DNA of 64,000 bases, taken from the NCBI GenBank assembly GCA_015680685.1, contig MNCI01007630.1:105075-169074 (forward strand). Reading direction: 5' to 3'. The position numbers were made by a program, and so were the translations under genes. Source of the stretch: Gnetum montanum (Eukaryota; Streptophyta; Gnetopsida; Gnetales; Gnetaceae). Position 1 is the first letter of the stretch; every line of letters starts with the position of its first letter. The notes under the pieces are model-generated. The model did no database searches, was not told where the DNA came from, and saw only the letters and a program-made list of their open reading frames with translations. This document shows, piece after piece, positions 1-11,289 of the stretch.

Positions 1-3000
1 TATAATGGTGAAACCTGTCCTAATCATTTTGGACACAGTCAAGGTTTTATGTTGTATAAACCCTCTCACAAGCAATGTTCCTCCCCCTCAGACTCGTTTG
101 TAGGGGAAGGCTATATGGTTCCGGAAGGATGCGCTGGAGCTTTTGCAGTATTTTTTACGTAACTAAAGCATCATCATTTGGTCGCATTTGTTGGGTGATG
201 TGGCTGGGGCTATTTTGGAACATTTGTTAGTCGGTTCTACACAGGGCGTCCTGGCTTTCTTGACAGATGGGGCTATTGACACTGGTCATTCTCAAGACCA
301 TGAACTTAGCGCCAGAGGATTGAGGCACTTAAGTTGGATCTGGGAGATGCCCAGATTTAGATATTATCATGCGTATAATACTTTGTTCGTGGCCCGTCAT
401 GTCTCAACCTACTTTCTTAATCCATCGGGCACGGTGTACTACTCAGGCAGGTAAGTTGTTTTACTGGCAGTGTTGTTAATATGTTTTCTAATGTCTAATT
501 TTGCAAAGCGTAGGATAGTAATGTGCCATATGATACAGGTTCTTCATCAACGAAAATGGGTTATTGGGCAATAATGATACATTGTCCTGGATCGAAAGGG
601 CGATAAATGAGTTTATGTCCACTAGCAACGTACACGCCGGTGTCATGGGGCAAATGGTCTTCGAAATTCCTGAGTATCCTACCCGTTATGCTGATTCCTT
701 CAAGAGTTTTCAGAACCTTATGTGGTTACATGAGGAATGCACTTTGAACCTGCCCCTCACCCTCGCGGACGTGCAATGGAAGCTTCCTCCATTTCCTTTG
801 CCATTCAGACCTGGTAAGGTTTCGTTGCTACAATTAATTACAGGATATAGTGCTTGAAATGTTGCGTAACATTGTCTTTGCTATCTTGACTTATGTCTTG
901 TGTTATCAGTTAGGGAATCCTGGGAAGTTACCATCATGATTTTCAGCCACGAATTGAACACCCTCCTCTTCCATTATGGTGACATAAAGGAAGCACAACA
1001 CTGGCTCGGCCATGTGGCGGCCCCAGCTGCATTGGTTACTAAGCTGCGGGAAGCAAGGATGATGCATTTATTTTTGGCTGTAACTCCCGATGTCCCCGCA
1101 AGAGAAATTTTAACCCTGGTTAACTCCTTCAGCGAGGGAGTTGAATGTGCGTGTACATTTTGACATCTACGCTCAGCTATTTACTGACCTTTTCAGCGTC
1201 CCCTCTGATGGTCTTCCCATAGAGGAAAAATCAAGGAGAAGCGTTAAATGTCAGGAAGAGCTAGAGGAGTTGTTGGGGACTAAGGACACAAAGGTGATTC
1301 CTTGTGAAAAGATTGAGTTAGAGGTTTCCAAGACCATTTATCCCCTCTTCCAAGCCCAGGCTTTCCCCAGAACACTCTCATAGGGGAAGTTCTTCATCAT
1401 AGAATAGGCCCGTATCATGTGAGAGGTGATTGAGAAAGGGACCCAATTCGACTGGGCAAGCTATTTCGCTGAGGGGTTATACATTGAGATGATGAGGCTC
1501 TGCCAAAAGCTCGAGTCTCATTTCAGTGTGCACTTTTCCTTCTTCATAGCTTACCTCCAACATTTTGCCAAATTTTTGGTGGTCTAGAGCAATGGGGTCT
1601 GGGTGCAACAGGACCAAGACCAGTTATCCAAACCTTGGATCTCCCACCTCTTAGGCACTACTTGGTCACAGGATCCTCCGGAGGGAATTGGGGAGTCACT
1701 TTCTATAACGACTAGGGATGTGGCGGCACCTCGAATGCGAGGCCCTGACAGTGTAGGTGGGGCGCTTCCCTCTTACACCGGTGATGCATCATGGGGGAAG
1801 CGCCTAACGGCAGAGATAGTAGACACCTCGGTTTAGCATAAAAGGCCTCGTCTAATCTAGGCGCCTATGGAACCAGCAGGTGGCATGGGCAGAACTGTAC
1901 AAGTCAAGTTTCAATGGAGTAAACCTCCTCCTGGTAAGCGAAAGGATATAGTAAAATTTATGGTGATTTTTGTATTACACAAATTATTCAAGGTATTTTG
2001 AATTATTTGAGTGCATTATATGGTATAAACAGGGAGACCTATAGAGCGGTTAACCCCTGAAACTGGGGCAGTGGTATTACGACGTGGAGAAGGGGCCCCA
2101 GTTTTGGAAGAGGAGGCCCCGGCTATTAGAGTGAGTGATGCACAGACCCTTGTGCATGAGGAGAGAGAGGAGGCGAAGAACGTTGACGCACTCCCCACTG
2201 GAATAGGTAGAGGTAATCAGTCTATTAAAATTTTTAAGGAATTCTGTTAGTAACCAAAAATTTTAACTTAATTACGCTACAGATGAATAAGATGCATCCC
2301 CGTCCACCGTTGTAAGAAGAGTGTGGGGGGAATTCCCTGATAAATTTTTCTTTATGGAAGGAATTGTCAGTGATATGATCGAGCACCTCGAGCACGTCGA
2401 TCCTGGGGATGGTATGTTAAGGCTATGATATGCTTATTTTGTATAAGGTTATAATGTTTAATCACATTTGATCTAATATTTGTTATCAGGAGCTCGCCTT
2501 CAATGGGACTCTACGAAGCCCATTGACCTGGACACTATCGAGCCTTCATTGGAAGGAACGGTCATTCCATGCAACATTTATGAGGAAATGCGTAAATGTG
2601 CGTTACACTTGACTTGCTCCTTGTGGGAGAGTCAAAATGTCAATGAAGACCTCTGGAAGAAGCTGCAGAGATCAGAGAAGGAAAGGATGTCTCTAGCCAA
2701 AGAGGTCAGAGACTTAAGGTCGTGATGTGAATTCTTGCAAGCTCGAGGAATAGGTGAAGACGACTAGCAGACAACTGTCATTGACTACACCAGCTACTGG
2801 ACTGCAGTCAGAAATAGCGTACAAACCAGTCATGAATTGGTGGAGCAAAGGATGCAAATAAAGATCTTGGCCCAGAAGAACTAGGATTGGAAGGAATTTT
2901 GCGTAAGTGTCCAAGAGTGGAGGCAGAAGCAGAAAGATCATAAGCATCTATATAAGTCAAAAAGTATCTCTTATCATCAGCATTATTGAGATTTTTCCAT

Positions 3001-3619
3001 TGAAGCTCAATCCTTGTGATTATTCCTTGATGTCATTGGTGAGTCTAAGGCCTTCGAGAAGTTCCAGGAGTAGGTAACTGGGAGCGTGTCCCTGGAAAGA
3101 GAAATTACTCTTCTCGGGGAAGAGACCATAGTCCCTACCTTCTTCCTTGAACCACCCTAGTGGATTAGCATGGAGAAAAGGAAGGTGAAGGCTAGAACTA
3201 ATCTGGGAAACGAAGTTTGATCTAAGTTGACCAAAGATTAGATTATGCAACGCCTGTGGGTTCGTTTAGATCAACTCCCCTTTACTGCGGATGCAGGACC
3301 ATCGTGAGTAAGTTTGAGTGTTATTGAATTTAAATTTTCTAACTTGTCCTATCATGGATTTTTCTTATGTACTTGTTGTATGTAGGTACAAGGAATGGAT
3401 GAAGAAGGTGGACAGGATGAGGAGCACGTTCAGGAAGGAGAGTGTAATGACATAGACCATTCCCTTGGGGAGTAAGTGTTAGTGCAAGAACCCTGTGAAG
3501 ATGACATTCCTCATGAAGGAATACTCACTAAAACGGATGACCCATTCGAAGACAATTTGTTAGGCTTAGAGGCAGAGTTAAGGGATACGGGTGATAGTGG
3601 TACTAGAAGGGATGTGTAA
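1..3619 (+). pseudogene. Antisense extra gene of E1 (exon 2 to stop)
   Basis: Convergent with gag-pro. Predicted exons: 2 (before ~110 to 450), 3 (539-813), 4 (910-1933), 5 (2033-2206), 6 (2283-~2413), 7 (2490-~3305), 8 (3386-3619, ending at TAA). Exon 2 encodes the FCP1-like part: WFRKDALELL, IIIWSHLLGD and NTLFVARHVSTYFLNPSGTVYY. Exon 3 matches E3 (LSWIERAINEF, GFEI-like, PLPFRPG). Exon 4 has DLFSVPSDG, LFQAQAFPRTLS and FDWASYFAEGLY. Exon 6 has FFMEGIVSDMIEHLE. Exon 7 is a coiled coil (KKLQRSEKERMSLAKEVRDL). Exon 8 is acidic (DEEGGQDEEHVQEGE). A stop near 172, a frameshift near 1138 and further stops disable it. Belongs with E3 to a lineage (type A) distinct from E7/E8/E9. Confidence 0.82.
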
Positions 3620-4166
3620 TTGTGATTTATGCATGATTTTATTTATGAGGTTGAACAGTGGAAATATGAATCTTGGCATGATTAATCATGATATTTTCTT
3701 TATGGTTTTTAATTTTATGTCTTTATTTATACAAAGCGTAAATATAATTGTTGAAGGTTTTGGATAGGTTGCGTTATTATGACTGTAGAATGGAGTCGCT
3801 AGTTTAAGGCCATTGCAGGCCGTCACATAGCATTTGCATAAGATACAAACAAATTAGCTAGTTTTAGGCCGTTGCAGGCCTTTACTAGTTTTAGGCCATT
3901 TCGGGCCTTTACTAGTTTTAGGCCGTTGCGGGCCATTTGCATGCGTCGGAGAATGTAATTGATAAAAGTGTACGTATTTGCGTAATTGTACTAATATAAC
4001 TAATAGAAGTTAAGAAGCGTAAATAGCGTAAACTGGGAAACGTAAATGGCGTAATGGATAGAAAACATAAATATATGTATATTAAAGAAAACTGACAGTC
4101 AAATTTGATAAGCATAAATGGAAAAACTAGTGAAAATGTAACAATGTGCGTAAATACCACGCAGGT
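3620..4166. other. Spacer between converging extra gene and gag-pro, E1
   Basis: AT-rich noncoding gap holding the hairpin array 3800-3945. The remainder (3946-4166) has GCGTAAATGG-like words but no coding sequence that I recognise. Confidence 0.65.
3800..3945. repeat. Hairpin array, E1 spacer
   Basis: Four units such as TAGTTTTAGGCCGTTGCGGG(CC) at 3800-3822, 3859-3880, 3886-3907 and 3913-3934. The GGCC arms are self-complementary around a 5-6 nt loop. The outer AGTTTTA is constant. Confidence 0.85.
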
Positions 4167-7100
4167 CAATCGCTAGCCCGTAATTGTTTCTTGATGGCTT
4201 TTACGTTGAGTGGTGCATAAGGGTGAGGAGATTTATGGCCTGACTCCTCCACATCATCCTCTTCTCTCTAAAATGGTAGGTCAGCCTAGGCTAGACTATC
4301 ATTATTCATTTTGACTTGTTTGGGAATTTGGACATGGGTTTGATCTTCAAGCATTTCGATCTCCGAACCCCGTTCTTCCTCGATGTTATTGATAGTTTTA
4401 GGAATTATTTCATCACCGTGTATTACTACCTCTTCCCCTACATAAGGTAGGTGTATCTCTTGGTGTATTGGTGATGAAACTGTCCTCAGTTGGGCTAGCT
4501 AGGGCCTCCCTAGAATCAGGTTGAAGCTGGGCATCTCCTCGACAACGATAAATGTGGCGTCTGTTGGGAATTGGTCTCCTGCCACAAAATCGATATGCAT
4601 CATCCCTTTGACTTGAACTCGTGCTCCATTGAACGACTTTAGGCACGATGTTGTTGTAGGACTGATCTGGTTGACCAGGCCCAACTTATCCACTATAGGA
4701 TAAGGGATGACATTCGTAGCCGCGCCATCATCAACGTGCACCCTCCAGATTCGATGTTGACCAACCCGGATGATGATGAACATGGGTTCTGTCATCACTC
4801 AACCTTTCTTAGGATCATCTTTGATGGATTCATCATGAAAGGTCAATGAGGTAGGTTTGGGTCGCTCAGTGGTGGGGGAAAACATGACAGCATGTATCGC
4901 TTCCTCCTCCGCTGGTAAGCCTTCATCCACAGGTATGGATGTCAGCATACAGACCATAGCCTCACAGTTCTTTTGAGATGTCATAAGCAAGTCATAGAGT
5001 CTCAATGTTGTGTTCTTCTATTTTAGATCCTGCTTGACTTACATAAATGCATCAAGGAGGTCCCATTCTCGGCTGGGTTGCTTATCTCCTTTATCTTCTT
5101 CCGTTCGCCCCAAGAGACGAATTTCCCGAGGCGGAATAGTGTTAGTCGGAGGGTTGTATTTCTTCTTACTGAGGGGAGGTGGTTGTGTTTCTATACACTT
5201 GTCTTGTCCATAAGGTGCAGGTGAAGGTACAGAAGCTAGAGGACTGGGCTTAGCAAAGCCTAATGTAGAGTGGTTTTTGGTGGCGTTAATTGATGCATCT
5301 CCTTCTATTTTTTTGTTCGGTGGCGGTTGATGATTTTTGTTAGAGATTTACCCTTGCGTAAAAGGGTTTGTTGGTGATTTTCATGCCCTAAGGATAAAAG
5401 GGACCATAAGAGTAGGCATGGGCATGGTTGTGGCTTTAATGTTAATGTGAGACTGAGTTATGGTTGGAGAGGGCATCCTAATAACAAAGGGTGGCCTCGA
5501 GGCGCTGCTAACTGCCAGTGAAGAACTTGCCCCCTGGGGTGAACTGGTAGGTACACGTAACACAAAGGGTTATGTAGGCGTTACCTTTCCTTCACTGTCC
5601 GTACTTACCATATTGATGGTGTATGCTGCATTATTTGCGTTTAATGGGTCTTTGTACACATGCATTGCCTAGTTTTTGGGATGTGTTGGACTACTGTGAT
5701 TTAATTTCAAAGAACCATCATCAATCATGCATTGTCATCCTTTAATGCCTAGTAGTAATCGGTGTCGTGACCACACAAATGGTGGTAGTCACAAAAACGG
5801 TCTAACCTAAAAGACTTAGGGACTGGCAGTTCATTAGGTAGGGCTAAAGAAGGATTCTTCAGCAATTCATAATGACGCCTATGACACTACAGAGCTTCTT
5901 CAAATATTTTTTTGCTCTGAATATATCCTGCTCCTAATAATTGTTTTAGCAATTCTGAATGCTTTATAGGCAAGGCTGTATACTTTGAACGATCCTTACG
6001 CGCGAAGTTTGGCTTTGACTATGGGGGCTTTTCAAGGGCAAGTGCGTCTTGGCCGGTGCTTCTTGCACTAGCCGTGGTCTCGGCAGGTGCTGTGGGTGCC
6101 TTATTGTTATTCTTGTTTTTAGCGCCCTAGACCAGTACAGCTACTATTTTCGTTGTTGCTTTACCTTTCTCTTTACCCTTATTGTTGGCGTTTTTATAGG
6201 CCACATACGCTGGGTATTTGCTAGCCTCAGCAGCATCTTGGATGCTCTTAGTTTGTGCAAAAGCTTGACTCAAGGAGCGAGGGGAAAGATAGTATAGTCT
6301 AGACTTGATGAAGTTGTTAAATGCTCCTTTGAAAATAGCCAATAGATGGGCTTCTGCGACAGGCTTGCGGATTTCATTTAGAGTAGCGCTCCATTGGTGT
6401 ATAAACTTCTGGACTGGCTCAAGCAGGTCTTGTTTCACTCCCATAAGTTGGTTTAACGTAACTTCGGACTTTAAATTGTATTTAAATCAAGTCACAAATT
6501 GTGTTATGAGTTCCTCCAAGGTTGAGATGGAAGAGCGAGGGAGTGCTCGATACCAGTCCAAGGCTTTACTTGCCAGAGACATTGCAAAGACACAGATAAT
6601 CATATGGGGCCATTGTTGTAGTAACAAGGATTCAGACCTAATGGTAACAAGATGAGCATTAGGATCTCCTTCCCCATTATATTTAGTAAAATGGGGCAAC
6701 GACATCCCTGGAGGCAATGACAACATGGGAACTACTGGGTTGATGGGATCATCATGGTAGAAATCCATGACCTATATCGTATCAAAGCCAGCAGCATTAA
6801 GACACTTAACTTCCTCGGTGAGGGTCTGAATAAGCGAAAAAGCTTGATCTAGACCTATTGATGGTGAAATTGGCATAGGGGGAGCAGGGGGTTGGACTGA
6901 AAGAGCAGTGCTGGGAAATGAGAATGGAGCGATGGCTTGGCTAACAGGTGGTGCTACGGGGACTATCCCCACGGATGGAGCTGCCTGTGAAAACCACCAC
7001 ACGACAGGCTGTGCGGAGAAATTGGCCATCGCGGGTTGTGTAGGATGGAAGGTGTAAGGATGTTGTGTAGTTACCTACGAGACATGTGTGGTAGATGCGG

Positions 7101-7992
7101 CTAAGGGTTGCACACCGTATAACGCAGATTGATCGTGTTGTGCAACAGGCGCGATCCACTGACTAGTCGTGGGTTGTTGAACAAATCGTTGTGATTGAAT
7201 GGTGGTTGCGATTTGTTGCCTTGCAATGGGCTGTGACAATAAGGTTTGTACCATATTTTGCACCAGGCGGGTAATAGGCATGGTATGGGCTTGCACTTGG
7301 GGAATGAAATGGGCTGCGGTAGATGCAGGTATCACTGACGGAATACTGATTACATGTTGCGAGGAGACTACTCCCATGTTATTTTGAGATGGCATTTGTA
7401 CCTGCAAGACTGAGGATTGAGTAGTGGCCTGTGGGACGATGGGAATATGCATTTGGGTGGTCATGATTGGGTTGAGATGGGCAGCTTCTCCGGTGAGAGG
7501 ATTAAACAGGGGATTCACGTATGTATGGGGGCTGAGGGTATGGTATGAATCCATGTGTTCAGACTGGGCTACGAATTCATCTTTCTCCTCCTCCTCATTT
7601 TGAGGTTCTAGAATAGACCGTGTAGTCTGATTCCTAGCCATAACCAGTTGGGACAGGAGTTCATGATAATGGTCAGTCAAGGGGATAATGTCATACGCAG
7701 TAGGGGTGAAGTCTTGACCCCCTCTGTGGATCAGCTCGTAATTTTGTTTTGCCTCCATCTCAGCCCAGCTAAGGGCAAGCTTTTCCTGGATCTTGATGCA
7801 AATGAAATTATACTCTTCAGGAGTTAAGATGGTGAGTGAAGGATCCTTGCCCTGTAATCTCAAAGAACGACACGAGGGTCCCTCAGGTCCTATTGCGCCG
7901 GAAGCTGGTCCAGGAATGGTGATGGGATTTATGGATGTGGCACCCGAGTCAGTAGTGATCATAGCAGTAGTGGTTGCATATGCTGAATCCAT
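4167..7992 (-). pseudogene. gag-pro: gag-pro of E1
   Basis: Structural polyprotein plus aspartic protease. The N-terminal part (7075-7992) is open and starts at the Met at 7992; it has CRSLRLQGKDP and YNFICIKIQEK. A stop (near 7075) precedes a proline-rich stretch (6772-7029). The capsid-like part (6127-6768) has MDFYHDD, HFTKYNGEGDPNAHL, PVQKFIHQWSATLNE and KSRLYYLSPRSLSQAF. The knuckle region (about 5700-5790) keeps CDYHHLCGH but the last Cys is lost. A short linker carries PFVIRMP. The protease (4499-4798) has VHVDDGAATNVIP, where D-D-G replaces the usual D-T/S-G, and FNLILGRP. A tail ends at the stop near 4167. RT does not follow; the convergent gene does. Stops and at least one deletion make this copy inactive. 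Confidence 0.9.
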
Positions 7993-8217
7993 TTCTCAGA
8001 TAGGTCAACGACAAAAAATGAAAGGATTTAGAAGGCGACAGCCAAACAGAATTACAATTGGGCTTTTTACCCTATAGGATTCCAAAGGAATCGTTACTGT
8101 GACCAATCTACGCCACACGATTTCGTAAACTTCCCTAGAGGTATTATGTTTACGTTTTATAAGTGCGAGTATGGATTGCTTATAGGGCTACCCTTAAAAT
8201 ACGGATTGGAGGTTCAA
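7993..8217 (-). other. gag leader of E1
   Basis: Short untranslated stretch between primer site and gag Met. Nothing recognised in it. Confidence 0.5.
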
Positions 8218-8235
8218 GCCCTCCTTCTAACGCCA
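8218..8235 (-). other. Primer-binding site of E1
   Basis: TGGCGTTAGAAGGAGGGC on the minus strand, 6 nt from the LTR. Just outside it the + strand reads GGAGGTTCAAGCCCTCC, which folds like a tRNA T-arm (5-bp stem, 7-nt loop TTCAAGC). Complementarity to the primer tRNA may thus extend beyond the usual 18 nt. Confidence 0.82.
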
Positions 8236-8241
8236 GAAAAT

Positions 8242-9825
8242 TGTAATGATAGAAAACGTTGGTTACTGGAAAATACCAAACGATGATCCATGTACATAGT
8301 CTTAACCATGGATTTGTGTGAGGGTCGTGCTGGAGAAAATGAATCCGCGGTGCCCTGAACAGTCTTGTTGATCAAACAGGGACTTACTTAACTAGTAAAT
8401 TAATGAATATCACAATAATATACGTATTATATAGATATTCAATGAAACAATTTGATTTGATGAATTATAGAAGGATGTAGAAAACAATGTAAATAACTTG
8501 AAATCATGACAACGTCAATGTGACAAGGAAGATCGAATTTAGAAAATATGCACAATTCCAAGATCTATGTTTTGACTCGAAGACTAAGTATTTTCTATAC
8601 AAAGTTTCAATAGCAAACTCTGCTTATCTTGTGCGAAGCATACACAAAACAACAAGAAAACTGTTCAAAAGGGAGTATAAAATGAAGCTCGGTCTACCTC
8701 GTAAGCGAAATATGGAATGCAAGGAAGGTCAAACCTGGATTTCTATCAATCAACTGTTTCCGATCAATAAACCTTGCCAATCGTACCAGATGATCTCTCA
8801 ATCTCTAATCTGCTCTTTTTACCTTCAGTAGTCTTTGCACAAAGCTTCTAATGATCGCCAATGAAGAGTACTGTATTTTCGTCAAAAGACTCATCGCTCC
8901 TGCTGCCAATGCTCAAACCATGTCTCCCGCCTTTGCCAAGAAAAGGAGGAAGCTCTGTTATTTCTTCACCAGTTGGAGTATTTATAAGTCTGGGATCATG
9001 TAAAGAAGGTATGGCCCCGATGACACGTGTCTCAAACTTTCAGCATACTGTTGACTTGAAAAATTTTATGTTGAAGCTGGTCATATTGCATTACGTTTTG
9101 GGGAAAAGGGGTAAAATATGCTATCAACCACTCCTGCTAAGGGTGCCTCATGCTTATGCTGTGATACGCTGATAAGCGTATTGCTGCGTATGGATAGTAG
9201 GTGCGTGTCTGGTACTATCTTAGTTGGCCTTACACTGTATTGCACTTGTTTACGCTGCATTGTGTGGCAGAGAGTAATAGAGCATAGAAGTAGTTAACTC
9301 AAGCTGTTTTATGCTCATTTACACCGCAAAGTATAATAGAGCGTAAAATGGTCAACCTTACATCAAGTTACGTTTATTTATGCTACGTAGCGTAATAAGC
9401 GTAAAGAGATGAATCTGCAAAAAAGAAGAAATCAATCTGCCGCGCTTCTTTGGACTTTAACTTTAACTTCCTCAAAGCCCATTATGCTTCTCTACGTAAT
9501 GGAGTGTAAATTCAACCCTGAACAAAAGACTTAGTGAAATATGCAACAAGGCATATATCATGCTGCTTAGACCTTAAACTTCGTCGAATTCACCGAAGTA
9601 AGTTACTTTCTGATATCGGGCTAGTTACGCCGAGCGACATCACGGTATGTTGCCTAATGTAGCGTAAAGAGAGAAAAAAAATTAAGGTTAGAACTTGTAA
9701 GAAACTTGGAAACTTGGTGCTGCATGCTTCTTTACCTTGTTCTGTCTTTTGGACTTCTACTGCAAACTTTCGCCCAAATTGTGAATCTTCGCCCAAGGCT
9801 GATTTGCAATTTTCACGGTGTTTCA
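8242..9825 (-). repeat. 5' LTR of E1 (1584 bp)
   Basis: The + strand starts TGTAATG after the primer site and ends CACGGTGTTTCA, the family terminus. A TATA box (TATAAATA on the minus strand) lies at 8979-8986. GCGTAA-type words fill the U3 side (about 9160-9670), as in the E7 and E9 LTRs, although most of the sequence has diverged. The word CTTGTTGATCAAAC near 8365 links it to the E4 LTR. Confidence 0.85.
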
Positions 9826-10165
9826 ATACCCTAGCAAAACAAGTGTCACATAGCCAAGCCCTTCTAAGGGTTCGAAGTTACACCATTCTAAAAGCTAGAA
9901 AACTTAAATCGACCAAGCCTCGTGGTTATAATAACCATGGTAGTGGTATCTTAAGCGGTCTTGCATGCAACAATGATGCAATGTTTGTGCATATGCAGCA
10001 GCCAAAATGACGATGACAGCGATGCATGGGCCAAAATGATGTAATGAAAATCAGAAAACATAGGTAGCCAAAAACAAACGGAAAATTGATAGGATGCAGA
10101 GAAAAAGCAAAAAATAACACAAAACAACAAAACAAAACAAAAAGAATAGAGGAGGCGTAACTTAC
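9826..10165 (-). other. Intron 1 remnant of the E2 extra gene
   Basis: Noncoding sequence between the E1 LTR and the exon 1 donor. A-rich at 10040-10150. No other feature seen. Confidence 0.5.
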
Positions 10166-10275
10166 TGGGTCAACGCCGTGCTCCTCCGCATTGCAACGCA
10201 TGACTATGTCGCACGTGCTAGGGTCTTATTCATCTGATCAACCTTCGCAAGGATCAAATGGGTCTTAGGATCCAT
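10166..10275 (-). pseudogene. Exon 1 of the antisense extra gene of E2
   Basis: ATG at 10273-10275 on the minus strand and a donor GTAAGT at 10160-10165, preceded by GACCCA exactly as in E3 exon 1 (CACCCA then GTAAGT). The length (110 nt) leaves the same phase as E9 exon 1. An in-frame TAG interrupts it. The rest of the gene was separated by the E1 insertion. A minus-strand CATAAATAGG near 10430-10440 could be its TATA box. Confidence 0.6.
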
Positions 10276-10611
10276 TGTCCCGATTGCAGATGCATGCTCT
10301 TCACTATAAAAAGAAAATCTGCCTCACTAGCCATTAACACAATTACTTTGAGCTTCGAAATCACCTTGTGCTCTCATGCGAATTCTGCATTCTTATGATA
10401 AAAATGGTAAAATTGCCAGGGTTTAATCCCTATTTATGGCCATGATGGTAAGATGGGGAAACTTGCTGCCCTCCCTCTTCAATTAATGCAGAGCATGCTA
10501 AAGAGCATATCATGCTCTCCATGACATTGTAGCACTGTTTGCATTAAATCCTTGACATGCTTCAAGTCAGTCACGTGTCTTCCTGAGAACAAAAAGTATA
10601 TATTTGTTTTC
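10276..10611. promoter_or_regulatory. Region upstream of the E2 extra gene, likely promoter area
   Basis: No coding sequence. It lies between exon 1 of the minus-strand gene and the hairpin array before pol, the place where E9 has back-to-back TATA boxes. Candidate TATA-like words: CATAAATAGG on the minus strand (about 10430-10440), and CTATAAAAAG (about 10303) and GTATATATTTG (about 10596) on the plus strand. Confidence 0.4.
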
Positions 10612-11100
10612 GTGACAGGTCTAAAAAGACCTTAAACTAGCAACCTTAGCAACCGCAACATGACAGGTCTGAAAAGACCTTAAACTAACAATCCTAGTGT
10701 AGTTACATTTCTAACGGTCTGGAAAGATCCTAAACTAGCAATCTCGACCTGTTACAGTTACAGTTCGTAATTACATGGGTAGTTTTACATCTTTCCAAAG
10801 TCTCACGCTTCCATATTGGCAGTATCACCAATTCTAGTAGTTTTGTGTCAACAGTTCACATGTCATATCTTAATGGCTTTGCATTTCTGATACCTACGTT
10901 TACTTGTTCCATATACCATCACTCTGCATGTTAAAGCTTTGCATGTTACAATTTGGCAGTCCGAGATGACACTAAACTAGTAGCTTGGCATTTGCATATT
11001 AATAATTTCATGGCTTCCCACCATTGCATTGGTAACTTTACATCTTTAGCAGTTTTATACTCTTATGCCTTGATGGTCCATCATGACTTTAAATTGGCAA
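10612..11100. repeat. Hairpin array between extra gene and pol, E2
   Basis: Clear units at 10614-10640 (GGTCTAAAAAGACC then TTAAACTAG), 10662-10687 and 10714-10737, with weaker ones near 10962 and 11083. The 5-bp stems GGTCT/AGACC are perfect in the first two. From 10746 to 11290 no gene is visible. Confidence 0.82.
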
Positions 11101-11289
11101 ACTTTGATCTTTACATCATCACACTTCACGAGTTGTATCTCGTCGTTACTTTGTGTGTTTTCGATATGCACAGTCTCTGCCAACATATGCCTCTTAACTA
11201 AGCTTTTGTCTCATGTTGGTAGGTCAAGCATGAAATGGAAGTCCCTTACAACCTCTTCATGCCTCTAACACTAGCAAGTCCACAAGGCA

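Larger units (their letters stand above)
1..9825 (-). mobile_element. E1: 5' two-thirds of a family member, cut by the window start
   Basis: In element sense: 5' LTR 8242-9825, primer site 8218-8235, gag-pro 7992-4167, hairpin spacer, then the extra gene on the + strand reaching the window edge. pol is expected to the left. Its LTR terminus at 9825 interrupts intron 1 of the extra gene of E2, with the flank ATACC as the likely target duplication (the other copy is outside the window). Confidence 0.88.

Noticed and set aside
8170-8235. Possible tRNA gene
   Set aside because: Only the T-arm and 3' acceptor strand are seen; no matching 5' acceptor strand, D-arm or anticodon arm. It is the primer-binding site.
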